Source: Papaver somniferum (lineage: Eukaryota; Streptophyta; Magnoliopsida; Ranunculales; Papaveraceae). From it: a stretch of 64,000 nt of DNA. Positions 1 through 11,776 of the stretch are shown one piece after another; within the stretch, counting starts at the first letter, position 1; the number at the start of each line of letters is the position of its first letter. The stretch spans positions 161,204,770 through 161,268,769 of the forward strand of contig NC_039366.1 in NCBI RefSeq assembly GCF_003573695.1. Reading direction: 5' to 3'. The notes beneath the pieces are model-generated. The model saw nothing but the letters and a program-made list of their open reading frames with translations. It was not told the DNA's origin and searched no databases. The translations under genes and the position numbers were made by a program.

Positions 1-235
1 GAGCAAGTATTGCTCAATTCGACAAATTAATGATTATTGATAATTTGACGTGCAATTGAGCAAGTATTGCTCAATTCGAAAAATTACTGATAAATTACTA
101 AATATTGATAGCTGGATCAATATTCGAGCAACTGAGCAAGTATTGCTCAATTCGACGAATTACTGATAAATTACCAAATATTGATATCTGGATCAATATT
201 TGAGCAACTGAGCAAGTATTGCTCAATTCGACGAA
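1..235 (+). repeat. Four copies of a 22-bp motif, 56-77 bp apart
   Basis: The motif gagcaagtattgctcaattc begins at 1, 57, 134 and 210. The last three copies are part of a longer unit of about 76 bp that also carries gatcaatatttgagcaac. The core agcaagtattgct is an imperfect palindrome, so each unit can form a small hairpin. Confidence 0.85.
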
Positions 236-1142
236 TTATTTATTGGTGACGTGACCCAATAAGATATTAAAATATTGGTAGATTACCAAATGTTATATGA
301 TTAATTCATATGTTGATTGTTGAATCAACATAAATTCATTAGTGTTTGAATCTTGCTCGGAATGATGATTCGTGGAGCATTTATTCGAAACCCTAATTTC
401 AGATCAATTATCTGTTAATTAATGAATCGCTGAAAATAGGTCATGAATGATAGAGGGACCGAGCACATGGAATGATGGGCGTCCATGTGGTGCCCAGTGC
501 TCGAGTGAGCATGCACCAGGGTCCTCAGTTGGAGGATTGGTGAAAGAATGATGATTAAATGCTTGTTTCATCGTTTATTGAAATATTGATGGATTCAGCA
601 TTAGGTGATAATACCTAAGTATGGAAGATGGGACCGACCAAGAGGGCATGGAACCGGTTCTTGGTGGTCACGGGACCAGCTGTTGGTCGTTTGAGCAATC
701 CCCATGTTGGTTGGAGAGAATTTGGGCCCAATATGAGTAATTGAGCGAATTAATTCAGAATTATGAAAACGTGTGGGACCGGATTTGTGCAAGCCCTAGG
801 GATGACCCTGGTCGGTCAAGCAGGCATGCACGTGTTACTATGGTGTACGTGTTTCCGTACTGAGAGTTTTAGTTTTTTCTGATGTGCGTTTGAGCAACAT
901 TGTGAATTTTCAGATGAGTTTCATCTTGACTAAAATTCTTGATTTTTGTTGGAATGAGCATATATGCTCAATTGATCAATATTTTTTAAATATTAAAATA
1001 AGCGTATTTTAACATTTAAAATTATCGTGAGAGGCTAGCCGGTCACGTGACCATGTTGGCTTTTGGTTTTTCATGATTCGAGCAAAATTTGAGAAATTAT
1101 GACGAAATCATGATTTTTGCTCAAACCAAGAAGTTTCATGAA

Positions 1143-1660
1143 TTGAGGAAAATAATAATTATAAAAGACTAGGGATTGCAAGGTGTGGGACCGGCCACGG
1201 CTAAGGCATGGCCGGCCGGCTATGTTGCCTGGTCCCGCATACCTTTCCCTATTTTATAATATTATTTTTCATGAACCCGTGAAGTTATGGAGAATCCATG
1301 AGTTTTCGTTGAACGGAGGAGTTTCATGAGTTTAGGGAATAATAATTATAAAAAGTTAGGGATTGTGAGGTGTGGGACCGGCCACGGCTTGGGCTTGGCC
1401 GGCCTACTAGGTTGCACGGTCCCGCATACCTTTCTCTATTTTATAATATTATTTTTCACATACCCGTGAAGTTATGGAGAATTCATGAGTTTTGCACAAA
1501 CAAGGAAAGTTGCTAAAATCAAGGAGTTTTCATGAGTTCATGAAAATAATAAAATAAGGAAAATAACGGAAGAGGCATGGACCGGCCACGGCTAAGGCAC
1601 GGCCGGCCGTCCGGCCGGTGGGCCCGGCCCATGGCGCCTCTTATTATTTTATTATGATTT
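1143..1660 (+). repeat. Three diverged ~180-bp repeats with CG-rich palindromic core
   Basis: Units start near 1143, 1336 and 1545. Each runs from an AT-rich head (aataataattataaaa), through gtgggaccggccacgg and a palindromic ggccggcc-rich core, to tcccgcatacctttc and a poly-AT tail. The third copy is the most diverged. The GC-rich core stands out against an AT-rich background. Confidence 0.8.
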
Positions 1661-1892
1661 ATTGTTTTCTCCTATTTGGCGTAGGATTCCTCATCTGTCC
1701 ATATTTTTGAATGCTCGTTTGTGCTTTCGGGTGCTCGGTCGTGCATCATTGTCGAGTACACTTACACCATTCTTGTGAGGCTTACTCAGTGATGGTTTAG
1801 ATGCACGATTGTTGAGTATTTATTGCTAATTTATGAAATTCAGTGGAGAATGATTCATGAAACTGAGTAATAAAAGTGAGTAGTTGTTTATT

Positions 1893-2185
1893 ATCAATCC
1901 ATAAGATCAGCCGTGGATTCGACCATGAATTCGGAATAATAGAGTCGAATATTACCATTCCATGGGATCGTGGATTCGACCATAGAATCGGAGTAATTAA
2001 ATGTTATCATTCCATGAGGTCAGCCGTGAATTCGATCATGAAATCGGAGTAATAAGATTATTACCATTTCATGAGATCAGCCGTGGATTCGATCATGAAA
2101 TCGGAGTAATGAGATTATCCATTACCATTCCATGAGATCAGCCGTGGATTCGATCATGAAATCGGAGTACTGAGATAAAGTATAT
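1893..2185 (+). repeat. Five ~60-bp tandem repeats
   Basis: Five head-to-tail units carry ccatgagatcagccgtgg followed by attcgatcatgaaatcgg and agtaat. Units begin near 1897, 1957, 2014, 2074 and 2134. The last two are nearly identical, suggesting the most recent duplication; the second has lost part of the agatcagccg segment. Confidence 0.85.
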
Positions 2186-2281
2186 TATCTTCTAGGAATT
2201 CAGTGGTGAATGTCATGGTAAAATTAATTTATTACAGGAGGGATATTAGCCAGTTAAAGCGTCATATCCGTTCTGAAGGTG

Positions 2282-2590
2282 CATAGTCAGGAGACAGCGA
2301 GTGTTGCCGAAGTCCTGAAGACGTTATTGCTCTTAATCTACGGAGAACCGTCTGGATCTATACACGGTCTCTCTACATAGTCAGGGAACAGTGAGTGTCA
2401 CCGACGTCCTGAAGGAATTATTGCTCTCAATCTTACGGAGAACCGCCCAATCGTTCTTCTATGTAGAGGCGGGTCTCTCTCATGTAGTCAGGGAACAATG
2501 AGTGTCACCGACGTCCTTAAGGTGTTATTGCTCTCAATCTTACGGAGAACCGCCCAATTATGTTATTCTACATAGAGGTCGTGATGAAAT
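2282..2590 (+). repeat. Three ~100-bp tandem repeats
   Basis: Units begin near 2284, 2376 and 2484. They share tagtcagggaacagtgagtg, tcaccgacgtcctgaagg, attattgctctcaatctt and acggagaaccgcc. Copies two and three are closest. The 12-bp string tagtcagggaac also occurs at 63965 near the right edge, too short to prove relationship. Confidence 0.85.
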
Positions 2591-2750
2591 GCCAGGTATC
2601 GAACGCTCAGCTAGTGGAGGCCTTTCGAGAACATGTTCATCATGGCTTCGTAAAATATGAATCGTCACATGCCTGAAGTCGACATGCATTATCATGATTT
2701 TACGGTTTTGTCCTTTATTGAAAATCCACCATCAACACCTACTAAGAAAA

Positions 2751-3449
2751 TCCTAAATGAAAGATTTAGGAAGCAGACTAAGTACCACTATTCTGTGCAA
2801 TAAAAAAAAAATTCTTTCTCTTAATTTCTTTTTTTTTATCATACAGCCATCTTTAGAAAAAAATCAAAAACGACTATCTTTGTAATAGGGGTACCCTATT
2901 TCCATATCCAGAGAAATTTTTTAAAAACTTTGGCATATATTTTGGAAAAGGAAAACAAATATATAACCAAATATGTAGGGGTGTAAACCCGGCCAATCAC
3001 GCCGCCTAGCATGTTTCCTAGTCCATATCAGTTCAAGCCAAGAGGGCCTCATATTCAACTGCCTCAAAAAGCATATCGAGCCGGGTAGGTCATGCAAAAA
3101 AAATTATTTTGAGACTCAAAGCCTTCCTAAGGACCATCCCATAAACCAGGCTAGGTCAAGCAGGCCGAACAGCTTGCAGGCCTTTTGTACCTACAAAGTT
3201 CATCGATGACCGATTTAGTGTACCTTTGCAATTTGGAGAATCAATGAACTACGACTTAAACCGAGTGCAAATTTGTGCACCCTTTAAAAATTGGGTGCAC
3301 AAGCTATCCTTTTTTATTGGAGGGTTAAATTTAAAATCACAATTTTCTCATATGCATAAGTAAAGCATATTTTTAGAATAAACTAGTACAACCGTTGTCA
3401 CGGTGAGAGGGCGATGGGGTTTGTTCGCGACTACTTTCACATTTCGTTT
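2751..3449. other. AT-rich spacer, nothing recognised
   Basis: No supported reading frame, RNA gene or clear repeat. The sequence has short homopolymer runs (A and T) and ends shortly before the palindromic array. Confidence 0.6.
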
Positions 3450-3715
3450 CAGGAAAAATGATATTTTCTCCCCGTTTCGGAAAAATTGATACTTTCGCCT
3501 CGTCTCAGAAAAAGTGATACTTTCGCCTCGTCTCAGAAAAATGATTCCCCGTTCCAGAAAAAGTGATACTTTTTCTGGAACAAAGCGAAAGTATCACTTT
3601 CTCTAAACGGCGCGAAAGTATCACTTTTCCCGAAACTGGGCGAAAGGATCACTTTTCCCGAAACGGAATGTGAAAGTATTGCTTTTTTCTGAAACGGAAA
3701 ATTAGTCGATCCATA
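3450..3715. repeat. Palindromic array of a ~28-bp motif
   Basis: The motif gaaaaagtgatactttcgcc is repeated about four times on the plus strand (about 3450-3570) and then appears as its reverse complement, gcgaaagtatcacttttccc, about four more times (3585-3680). The turning point near 3570 is itself a perfect short palindrome, ccagaaaaagt-gatac-tttttctgg in outline. The whole could fold into one long hairpin. No transposase or terminal repeat was found. Confidence 0.8.
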
Positions 3716-3985
3716 AACCAAAATATGGTTGCATGATGTGTTATGCATCCTTTGTGGCGGTTTGTATAATGGCTATGCATTCAATTTTCGAGAATTGTGC
3801 CTAAAATGAAAGTATCACTTTTCTTGAAACGGGAGAAGTACATCGTTTTATTAGTTGCAACTTGCAACAGAAAATTAGTTGATGCATAAACTAAAATATG
3901 GCTACATAAAGTATTATGTATCCTTTATGGTGGTTTGCATGATGAATATACATTTAATTTTTTAAAATTGTGCCTAAAATGAAAA
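3690..3985 (+). repeat. Tandem duplication, unit ~170 bp
   Basis: The segment around 3693-3810 (cataaaccaaaatatggttg ... aattgtgcctaaaatga) is repeated with divergence at 3866-3982 (cataaactaaaatatggcta ... aattgtgcctaaaatga). A further inverted-array motif, gaaagtatcacttttcttg, lies between the two copies, so the duplicated unit overlaps the palindromic array. Confidence 0.75.
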
Positions 3986-4462
3986 ATACCTCCGAATTTT
4001 CCGTAAAAACTCAAAATTTGATATTGTTGTTTGTACTCATTGCATAGCTTTTTTTATTACCTTTCTAACGAGATAAAAATTTTCCAAGGCACGGATTTTT
4101 AGATATGTTATATTAAAGTTTGCTTTCCAATTATACCCCTAAAAAATAGGATACATAAGGAGTTATAGTAATTGGACTAAAAGGGAGGGATAATTGTGTC
4201 AAGTGAAAAAAACCAACCATGGACACCAAATCCAGTCTTTTTGTGTCAATTGATGACTTAGGATTTACAAAAAAGTGACCATTTTTTTTTCTTTTTATAA
4301 GCAAAGGCCTTCAACAAGGCTAAAAGTCCCCCTCAACTGCTGGAGCTAGCCAAGCAGGAGGCATAGACCAGTACATAGAAGATTTATTACGTTTTGCCCA
4401 TTGATCTAGCTCATGAGCAACGGTATTACAAATTCTAGGTTGAAAACTAAAGATACAAGCAA

Positions 4463-6457
4463 TTAAATTAGAGGAAAATAACTGAATGTCTTTAAAAATG
4501 GCATCTGCCTAGAATCTCCATCAAAAGAACCCAAAGAGAATTGTTCCACCAGCTTCTTAGCATCACTTTCAATGATGATATAGGTCATCTTTTGTTCCAC
4601 TGCTTTCTTAAGAACTCCCCAGATGGCTCTGGCTTCCGCTTCTTCTGCAGACGAAACTTCAAAAAACCATAGCAGCACAGAAAGAGGCTTTGCTATTGAA
4701 ATCTCTCATCACATAACCTGCACCATTATCTCCAGAGATGTCATCAAAGGCTCCATTTGTGTTACATTTGATCCAACCAACCAAAGGGGGCATCCATTTG
4801 TGATTTAAATCTATAGGTTTTGTGAAAATAGCAACAGAAAGGTTTTTCCTAGTGAGGAGCATTTCCCTAGCTCTTTCTATGACAGAATTATGATTTTCAG
4901 ACACGTTTTAAAAGACCAAGTTATTTCTACTGGTCCAGAGAGACCACATGATAGCAACAAAGAGTTGTTGAGCATCATCAGGTAATCTAGAGTTTTGATC
5001 CAGGAGCCAGAACATAAGCCACTGCTGAAAAGTTTTTTGAGCAAAGAAAGAAGTGTTTATGCAAAAACTGGACAAGAACCAAACCTTAGAAGCAAAAGGA
5101 CACAGAACCAAAGTATGCATAATGTTTTCATGAGGATCCTTGCATCTAGCACATTCAACAGAATGCATGGGCATTCTAGTGTGGAGAACAGTTCTAGCTG
5201 GGAGAGCATTTTTTGCAGCTTTACAAAGGAAGAGTTGAATTCTGTAAGGAACTCTAATCTTCCAGATATGTAACCAAAGAGTTTTGAAGGGAGAGGGATT
5301 TAATCCTCTGAGTCCCAAGTAAGCAGATTTTGAAGAAAATTTACCGTTCTTCGAAAGGTTCCAATCCCTCCCATCAGGAGTGCAAAGCTGGCTTAAGGGA
5401 ATTGTGACAATCTTCTTAATAGAAGCATCATCAAAGTGAGTAGAGAGTCTAGAAACATTCCAGGTTCTAGTATTGTTATCAATGAAATAATCAACTTTAA
5501 TGCTAGGGTCCTGAGGGGTAAGAGGATTGGGAGTAGCAGATCCCAAAGTTGGAATCCATTTATCACACCAGGGGTCGATAAACTTTCCATCCCCAACAAT
5601 CCAAGAAACAAAGGGTTTAATCAACTCCTTAATAGCATGAAGCCATTTCCAGGTCCAAGAGCATTTATCAGGGCATTTAGCATTCAGAAAATCAGTTCTA
5701 GAGAAGTATCTAACTTTTAAAATCTTAGCCAACATGCAATCAAGGTTTTCAATAATTTTCCAAGCATTCCTAGCTAACATGGCAAGATTATTTAGCTCAG
5801 CTTTTCTAAAACCCAAGCCACCTTCAGATTTAGGGGAGCACAGAATATCCCAACCCAAAAGATGGAGCTTCCTATCTTTTGGGTCAAGAGATTCTCCCCA
5901 CCAGAATTTGCAGAGATGGGCATCCATATGTCTGCAAAGGTACTTTGGGATAAGAAAAGCCCCCATATGATACAAAGGTATAGCTTGGCCAATATGTTTA
6001 ACCAAAGCGGTTGTAGCAGCCTGAGAGAGGAGCTTGTGAAGCCAGACAGTAATTCTGGCATCCACAGCCTGAAGAATGCCCATATGGATTTGGATTTTAG
6101 AAGCTTTGAAAACAGTAGGAGTACCAAGGTACTTTTCGCCTAAATATATGCTTTGGATATCCAGAATGTTAGCCAAAAGGGCTTTCCTATGTTCAGGGAT
6201 TTTCCTACTAAATAGAATACCAGATTTATCAAAATTAATTTCCTTCCCAGAAGCAATGCAATACTTTTGAAGATAGCCCTTTATAACAGTAAAGTTTTCA
6301 GTAGTAGCAGAGGAGAAAAGAAGAGAGTCATCAGCAAACAGGAGATGAGTCATTTCTGGAGCATTTTTACAGATTTTGATACCCTTAAGAGTTCCATTCC
6401 TTTGGAGACTATCTATGTAATAAGTAAATGCCTCAGCACAGATAATGTATAGGTAAT
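4463..6457 (-). pseudogene. LINE reverse transcriptase C-terminal half, zf-RVT and RNase H
   Basis: The frame resumes with YLYIICAEAF exactly where the N-terminal half stops. It contains the catalytic FADDSLLF motif, the thumb, and the zinc-binding RT tail (W/C-rich region around CARCKDPHENIMHTLVLCPFA). After an in-frame TAA at about 4908 an RNase H-like domain follows: GWIKCNTNGAFDD, GAGYVMRDFNS, and after a frameshift SSAEEAEARAIW and ESDAKKLVEQ. The usual catalytic Asp of the NxDGA motif is Asn here, so the RNase H looks inactive even apart from the breaks. About 520 codons of the RT part are open, the best preserved stretch of this LINE. Confidence 0.85.
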
Positions 6458-8112
6458 TGATGGTTATTTTCAATGATGTTGTAATAAGATGATTCGTTCA
6501 CTCAGACTTGTTGAGAACTTGTTTTAAAACTTCATAACAAAAATAAGGAAAACATATACAAATATCGTGACGGGATGAAGAGATGACTGGGACTCCAATT
6601 CTCACATTCATGCGGTTCAACTATTAATTCCGGACAATTAAAGCTCATAAAATAACAAACATCGACTCTAAATCTTTGCCAAGGTAGATTTTATAAAGAA
6701 TTATATGTAAATCAAAAGCATGACGCATCAAAAGTACCTAAGACTAAGCATGCGACATCAAACGAAATCACAAATAATCAAGAAAAATCATAATTCAATT
6801 ATAATAGTGCAAATAGTCATAAAGGAATTAAATAGAATTACCACATGGGTGAAAAACAGCTTCCTCCGTCGTCCCAGTGATGGGTTCTAGCTCCGCATAT
6901 TGGAAACACGCTCAAAATTCATTTTTATTGCTCAAAGGGTGTTTACAAAGATGAAAATGGAGATGAAATAATAAAACCGGGTTTGTAACACTTATATTTG
7001 TTACAAACTCAATAGTTACAGAGAACGATAAAAGCTTGATGTCGTAGGCACTATAGCAATTACGACTATTCTAAACTGCAGCTAAATGTGCGTCTTATGT
7101 TCTTCGTTTGTTCTACACTAGCAGCAAACTAAACCTCTGCAACTCTGATTTTTTTCGGCTCTCTAATGTCCTAAACTTCTCCCAATTCTGTCCATCCCCT
7201 CTCCAAGACATCCCAGAACCCTTTATATGTCGGCATCATCCAGAAAATCTTCGTCATAATTCCCAATAATCTTCTTTTATTTCTCGGGAATATTTTCCTT
7301 CTTTATCTATTTTTTCAGCCAACCACGGGTGTAATTCATCTCTGCACGCATTATTCTTCAGCTCAACCAATACAACACGGTTCAACTAGATGTGTATACG
7401 TCTCAGATAACGTTGAACTTGCAGCAGCCACATTAAAACTTTCCAAGAATAATTCGACATCTGTTTTGCCGAGTGTATATCCTTTTTCTTTTCACATGCG
7501 TCTTCTGAGCTGGCTAAGTCCAAAATATTTCGCAAGATCAAATCGAATCAAACAAGATACACAATGTCCAAATCTCCACGCAACTGCCAACTATACTTCA
7601 AAACCAAAACCCGAGAAATAACTCTCTCCCTGTTTCACCCAACACCGGATTATCCAACCCAAGTTTGTTGATTTGAAGGCCTACACCATCCCTGTTAAGC
7701 CCAAACAGGTCCACTGAAACCAATTACGACGATTGAATCTCCTCCAAAACCTCCAAAAATCCGAACCCTAATTCTGGTCGGTGAGAAGCAATTTTCCCGC
7801 CACTTTTGAATTTTAAATTAAAGAAGATGACCTCCCCTAATCTTGTATGGGTGTCCCTTTAGTACTTGCCTAATGGGGTGTAAATAGTAATGGAGGTGCC
7901 CCTTAGTAATTGAGTGCCCCTTATCCAAAGTAGGGGTCCGAATAGCAAATTTCCTCCGGGGGTTCTCCAAGTGATTTTTCGAGCCGATTTTTCCGAAAAT
8001 GTTTATTTCCCAAAAATACCTACAAACATACAAAACACCATAATAAGTACAAAATCGAGTACCAACAATACAGAAAATTGAGGACAACTTAGACACAAAA
8101 ATGTGTCTATCA
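6458..8112 (-). mobile_element. 1.65-kb TGAT...ATCA element, copy 1 (solo-LTR-like)
   Basis: Inserted in the LINE RT gene. On the minus strand it begins TGATAGACACATTTTTGTGT, a perfect small hairpin, and ends ...AACCATCA. A second copy lies at 61580-63141 on the plus strand. The two share the hairpin start, a middle TATA-like segment (acatataaaggg), a poly-A-signal-like caataaaaatg, and the conserved stretch ggagctagaaccca followed by gacgacggaggaagc. TG...CA ends and promoter/poly-A-like order suggest a solo LTR. However, the coding frame of the LINE allows at most about 2 bp of target duplication, which is unusual for an LTR. No protein is encoded. Confidence 0.65.
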
Positions 8113-9435
8113 TGGGATAAAGGATCCCCTTGCCTTATGCCTCTCTCAGGTTGAAAAAACCAGTAGGACTACCATTTAAGAGAACAGAATAAGAAACAGT
8201 AGAAACACACTGGTTTATGAGTTTAATCCAATTTTCAGCTAGCCCCATTTTTCTCAAAACTTTTTCTAGAAAAGACCACTCCAATTTATCATAAGCTTTT
8301 GACATATCAAGTTTAATGGAAGCAGTGCCCTCAACTTTGTCATTATGATTAACAGAATATATGGCTTCATTAGCAAGGAGAATATTGTCATAGATACTCC
8401 TCTTAGGTATGAAGGCACTTTGGTTTTGGGATATGATGTTATTCATAAAGGGTTTAAGCCTATTAGAAAGAGTTTTAGAAAGAATTTTGTAAATGAAATT
8501 ACATAATCCTTGACTGACTAACTCAGCTAGAGTAACTTTAGGAATAAGAGCTATATTGGTATGATTGAAAACTTTATCTATATGCCCTGTTCTGAAGCAG
8601 GTTTGGGTCATATCAACAACAGCTTCACCAACAATATCTCAATGTTTTTGATAAAATAAGCCTGTGAAACCATCTGGTCCTGGGGCCTTTTTCCTCCCAT
8701 TTGAAAAACAACATTTTTTATTTCCTCAGCAGTGAGGGGAAGATTTAAAGTGTCATTATCCTTAGCAGAAAATTTTATAGGCAGATCATTTAAAATCTCA
8801 TCCTGAAATTGTTGGGGTTGAGAAGAGTAAAGATTTTTGAAATAATCTAAGAAAGAATTCCCAATACTATCTCTATCAGTTAGGATAGCATTGGAAGAAT
8901 TCTTGTTCCAGCTAATAGCGTTCCTCTTTATCCTGAAAAGAGTGACTCTATGAAAGTAAGGTGTGTTTTTGTCACCTTCAATGAGCCATACTTCTCTAGA
9001 CTTATCTTTCCAGTAAAGTTCGTCCAGGGTGTAGAGGTACTCTAATCTAGTTTTAAGTCTAGCAGTAGTAGTAGTAGTATCAGTGGGATCAGAAATCTGT
9101 AGCTCTAACAAATCTTTCCTAATGGTAGATATATCAGTTTGAATATTACCAAATGAGGATTTGTTCCAATCTCTAAGCCTTTTTTTAGCACTAAGAAGCT
9201 TAGCTCTTAGTTTATAGACTGGAGATCCTATAACATTGACAGACCAAGAGTTAGCTATAATGTCTCTGCAAGTGGGATCCTCAATCCACATAGTCATGAA
9301 ATGAAAAGGTCTAGGCATGCAAATTTCCTCATAATTAAAACCTATGTGCATGGGGCAATGATCATAAGAATCTCTAGGGAGATTGTTAACACATAATTTA
9401 GGACAAAGATCCTCGCAATTTGGTTTAAAAGACAT
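8113..9435 (-). pseudogene. LINE reverse transcriptase, N-terminal half
   Basis: Two overlapping frames (9435-8608 and 8611-8135) cover the LINE RT N-terminal region. The pre-RT segment contains WLIEGDKNTPYFH, a hallmark of plant LINE ORF2. The RT fingers/palm follow with NTNIALIPKV, QSAFIPKRSIYDNILLANE and KLDMSKAYDKLEWSFL. A frameshift lies in the usual KAPGPDG motif near 8640. Another frameshift near 8135 precedes the GIRQGDPLS motif, which is still readable at about 8115-8150. Just beyond that motif the gene is cut by the element at 6458-8112. Confidence 0.85.
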
Positions 9436-11776
9436 CCATCAAGCCTTTCTAGAATTAAATCAGGACCATGTTGCATATTGGACCAAGTGAATCTTGGACC
9501 AGAAAAACCAGGATCATGCAAGTTGAAAACAGAACAAAAATTTCTTAGATGTTCAAAATCAGAGTCATTAACTTCAAGGCCACCATTTTTATCTTCTGTT
9601 CCTAAAAGAGTATTAAAGTCATCAATGAAAAAGACAGGTTCATCTATGGAGGCAATAGTTTGTTGATATTGTTGTTCTCAAAAGGAGGGTCTAAGGGTAT
9701 TATTAGGTTCACCATACACAAAATGAATATGGCAAGTTTTAGAATGGATAATATCAGTTGAAGTCACATAGATGCCCCTCAAGCTGGAAGAAACAACATT
9801 CAGATGACTTTCTTTTTTCCAGGCCAAAACCAGACCACCACTTCTACCAACACTAGGAACATTGAAAGTGCAGGGGAATCCCATGTTTTTAAGTTTCCTG
9901 GCTGCCATATCTTTCCCCATTTTAGTCTCAGAGAGGAAAATGATATCAGGGTTAACATTCCTACAAAGCATACTAAGTTCTTTGTTTGCAGATTTTTTTC
10001 CAAAGCCTCTAAGGTTCCATGATATTAAGTTTATGTTGTTGACAGGGAATTGGTTAAATGAATGGTTTGAATTATCAAGAATAGGATTGTGGGGTATAGG
10101 ATTTACCTGAGTTGTAGAGTCAGATCCACAAACAAGAGAAGCATTGGAACCATCACCACTTTGAGAAGAACTTTGGGCGGAATTGAGACTAGAATTGGCA
10201 GCATTGAGAGGGGAATTGTTGCGGACATCATTGCTTCCTGGGGTGTTATCAGCAGGAACGTTGTAGCTTCCAAAGGAGTTGAAGAAAGGTTGGGTATTGA
10301 GGGAGAAAGTTGAGAGATCTATGTCTGGTAATTCACCCAAATTGGTAATTGGAGTGCACAGTTGAGCATAATCAGGCTCATTAGAGGTTTGTTCTTCAGG
10401 GACAACCGCTAGGCTGGCAACAATGGAGTTAGCTCTGGTACGTTTTCTTAAATCCGACCTTGGATTAATCTTCCTTTTGAGATTTGTTATAGCTTCTTGT
10501 TCAGCAGAATTTCCTGCTCCTCTAGTAATTATAGAGCTGGTGTTTGGGGTAGCAGCAGTTTTGAACCTTCTTGAAGAATTAGTAGTACGAATCGGTCCAC
10601 TTGGAGTAGATTCAGAACCAGTAATATAAGCAGCAACAGTAACATTTTGAGTAGTAACTTTCTTTAAGATAATTGGCAAGCCATTTTCTAACTAAGTTGG
10701 GTGTTTTTGAACAGGGCCAACATCAAAGATTTTCAGGGTAGTGGATCTGTTGACGAAGGGGCCCATTTGAAAAATGTTTGAAAAACTTTTCTGAGTAGTG
10801 TTTTTCATTGTTTGATCAACAGCTACAGTCTTGACTTTAGCACTCACTTCAGTTGCAGTTGATTCCATTTGAGTATCTGGTATAACCTCAGAGTGTTGCA
10901 TGTTGGTGTCAGTGTCACCAGCAGAAGAAGGAGTTACTTGTTTGATTGCTGAAGGTATCATTAACTTTGAGACACTGGAAGAGTGTAATCATTGTAGCGA
11001 GCATCCAGATCTTTAATCTTCTTTTGCTTTAGTTTCCAAGCAGGGAAGTTTTGATCTTTGTGATCAAGGATACGACATGAGGTACAGAAATATCTTGGAA
11101 CTTTGATGTGTATACATTCAATAAGGAAAGGTTCATTCCTACCATTTGTGAAAAGCGGAATGCCTGTTGGTAGTGCTTTCTGGACTGGAATTCTAATGCA
11201 AACTTTGACATTCTTCTTAAAAGGATGTTTACCAAACGGGTTCTGAGCTTCTATGAGTTCTCCCATGTTTAGAGTGAGGAGCTTAAGATCTTCAAACTTT
11301 GTGAATTCATTGGGAATGTTACACAAGATGAACCACATAATTTCCTCATCAAAGAAGAGTTGGTGATTTGGTGGCCAACCTTCAATTGGAACAACTTTTA
11401 GCACCATTAGATAACCACGGACAAACCAAGGTTTTTGAGAATTAATTTTGTTAAAATCCTCTTCAGATAACTAACGGATAAGAACTTTGTTCCTCTTACC
11501 ATTGAAAGTAGTGACAGTAGGGTGTTGAGCTAGAGGCCAATTGTTGTAGATGTAATATCTGATTGAGGAGGTTGGGATCAGAGTTTCACAACAAACATAT
11601 CCTTCCATACACCATTTCCAGTCAGTATCAGCTTCTGCTATGACAACTTTCTTATCAATGAAGACTGGTTTAGTAAGAGAAGAAGGTATGTTTAATTTTT
11701 CAGACATCTGGTTTGAGAGTGTTTGAATTTGAAGATTCAAGTTTTGGGAATTATCTGAAGAAGAAGGGATTTCCAT
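9436..11776 (-). pseudogene. LINE N-terminal part: DUF4283, zinc knuckle, endonuclease
   Basis: The frame starts with an ATG at 11776. The first ~100 residues and the next block form a DUF4283-type nucleic-acid-binding domain ending around a CCHC-like cluster (residue pattern C-C-H near RYFCTSCRILDHKDQ). A long Ser/Asn-rich linker follows, and then an endonuclease/exonuclease/phosphatase fold beginning INLISWNLRGFG, with LSETK and GRSGGLVLAW, typical of plant LINE endonucleases. Breaks: in-frame TAG near 11471, a frameshift at about 10961, in-frame TAG near 10692, and a further break near 9678. The rest of the endonuclease (FTWSN, LERLDGCLLN) is readable between 9677 and 9436 in other frames. 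Enzymatic activity is not expected. Confidence 0.8.

Larger units (their letters stand above)
1..2750. repeat. LTR-like repeat-rich region, unclassified
   Basis: No coding region can be supported here. The stretch is a chain of four separate internal repeat arrays (listed individually) linked by AT-rich spacer. Regional internal repeats, CG-rich palindromic cores around gaccggccacggct and absence of reading frames resemble the long U3 regions of plant Ty3/Gypsy LTRs. No LTR terminus, primer site or polypurine tract was found, so the class is inference only. The element probably continues left of the window. Confidence 0.4.

Noticed and set aside
1..2590. CRISPR-like array at the left edge
   Set aside because: Units are long, imperfect and of four unrelated types, the genome is eukaryotic, and no cas genes exist.
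6458..8112. Copy 1 of the 1.65-kb element as an intron of the LINE
   Set aside because: Its ends lack GT-AG in the LINE orientation, and the same sequence occurs alone at 61580-63141.
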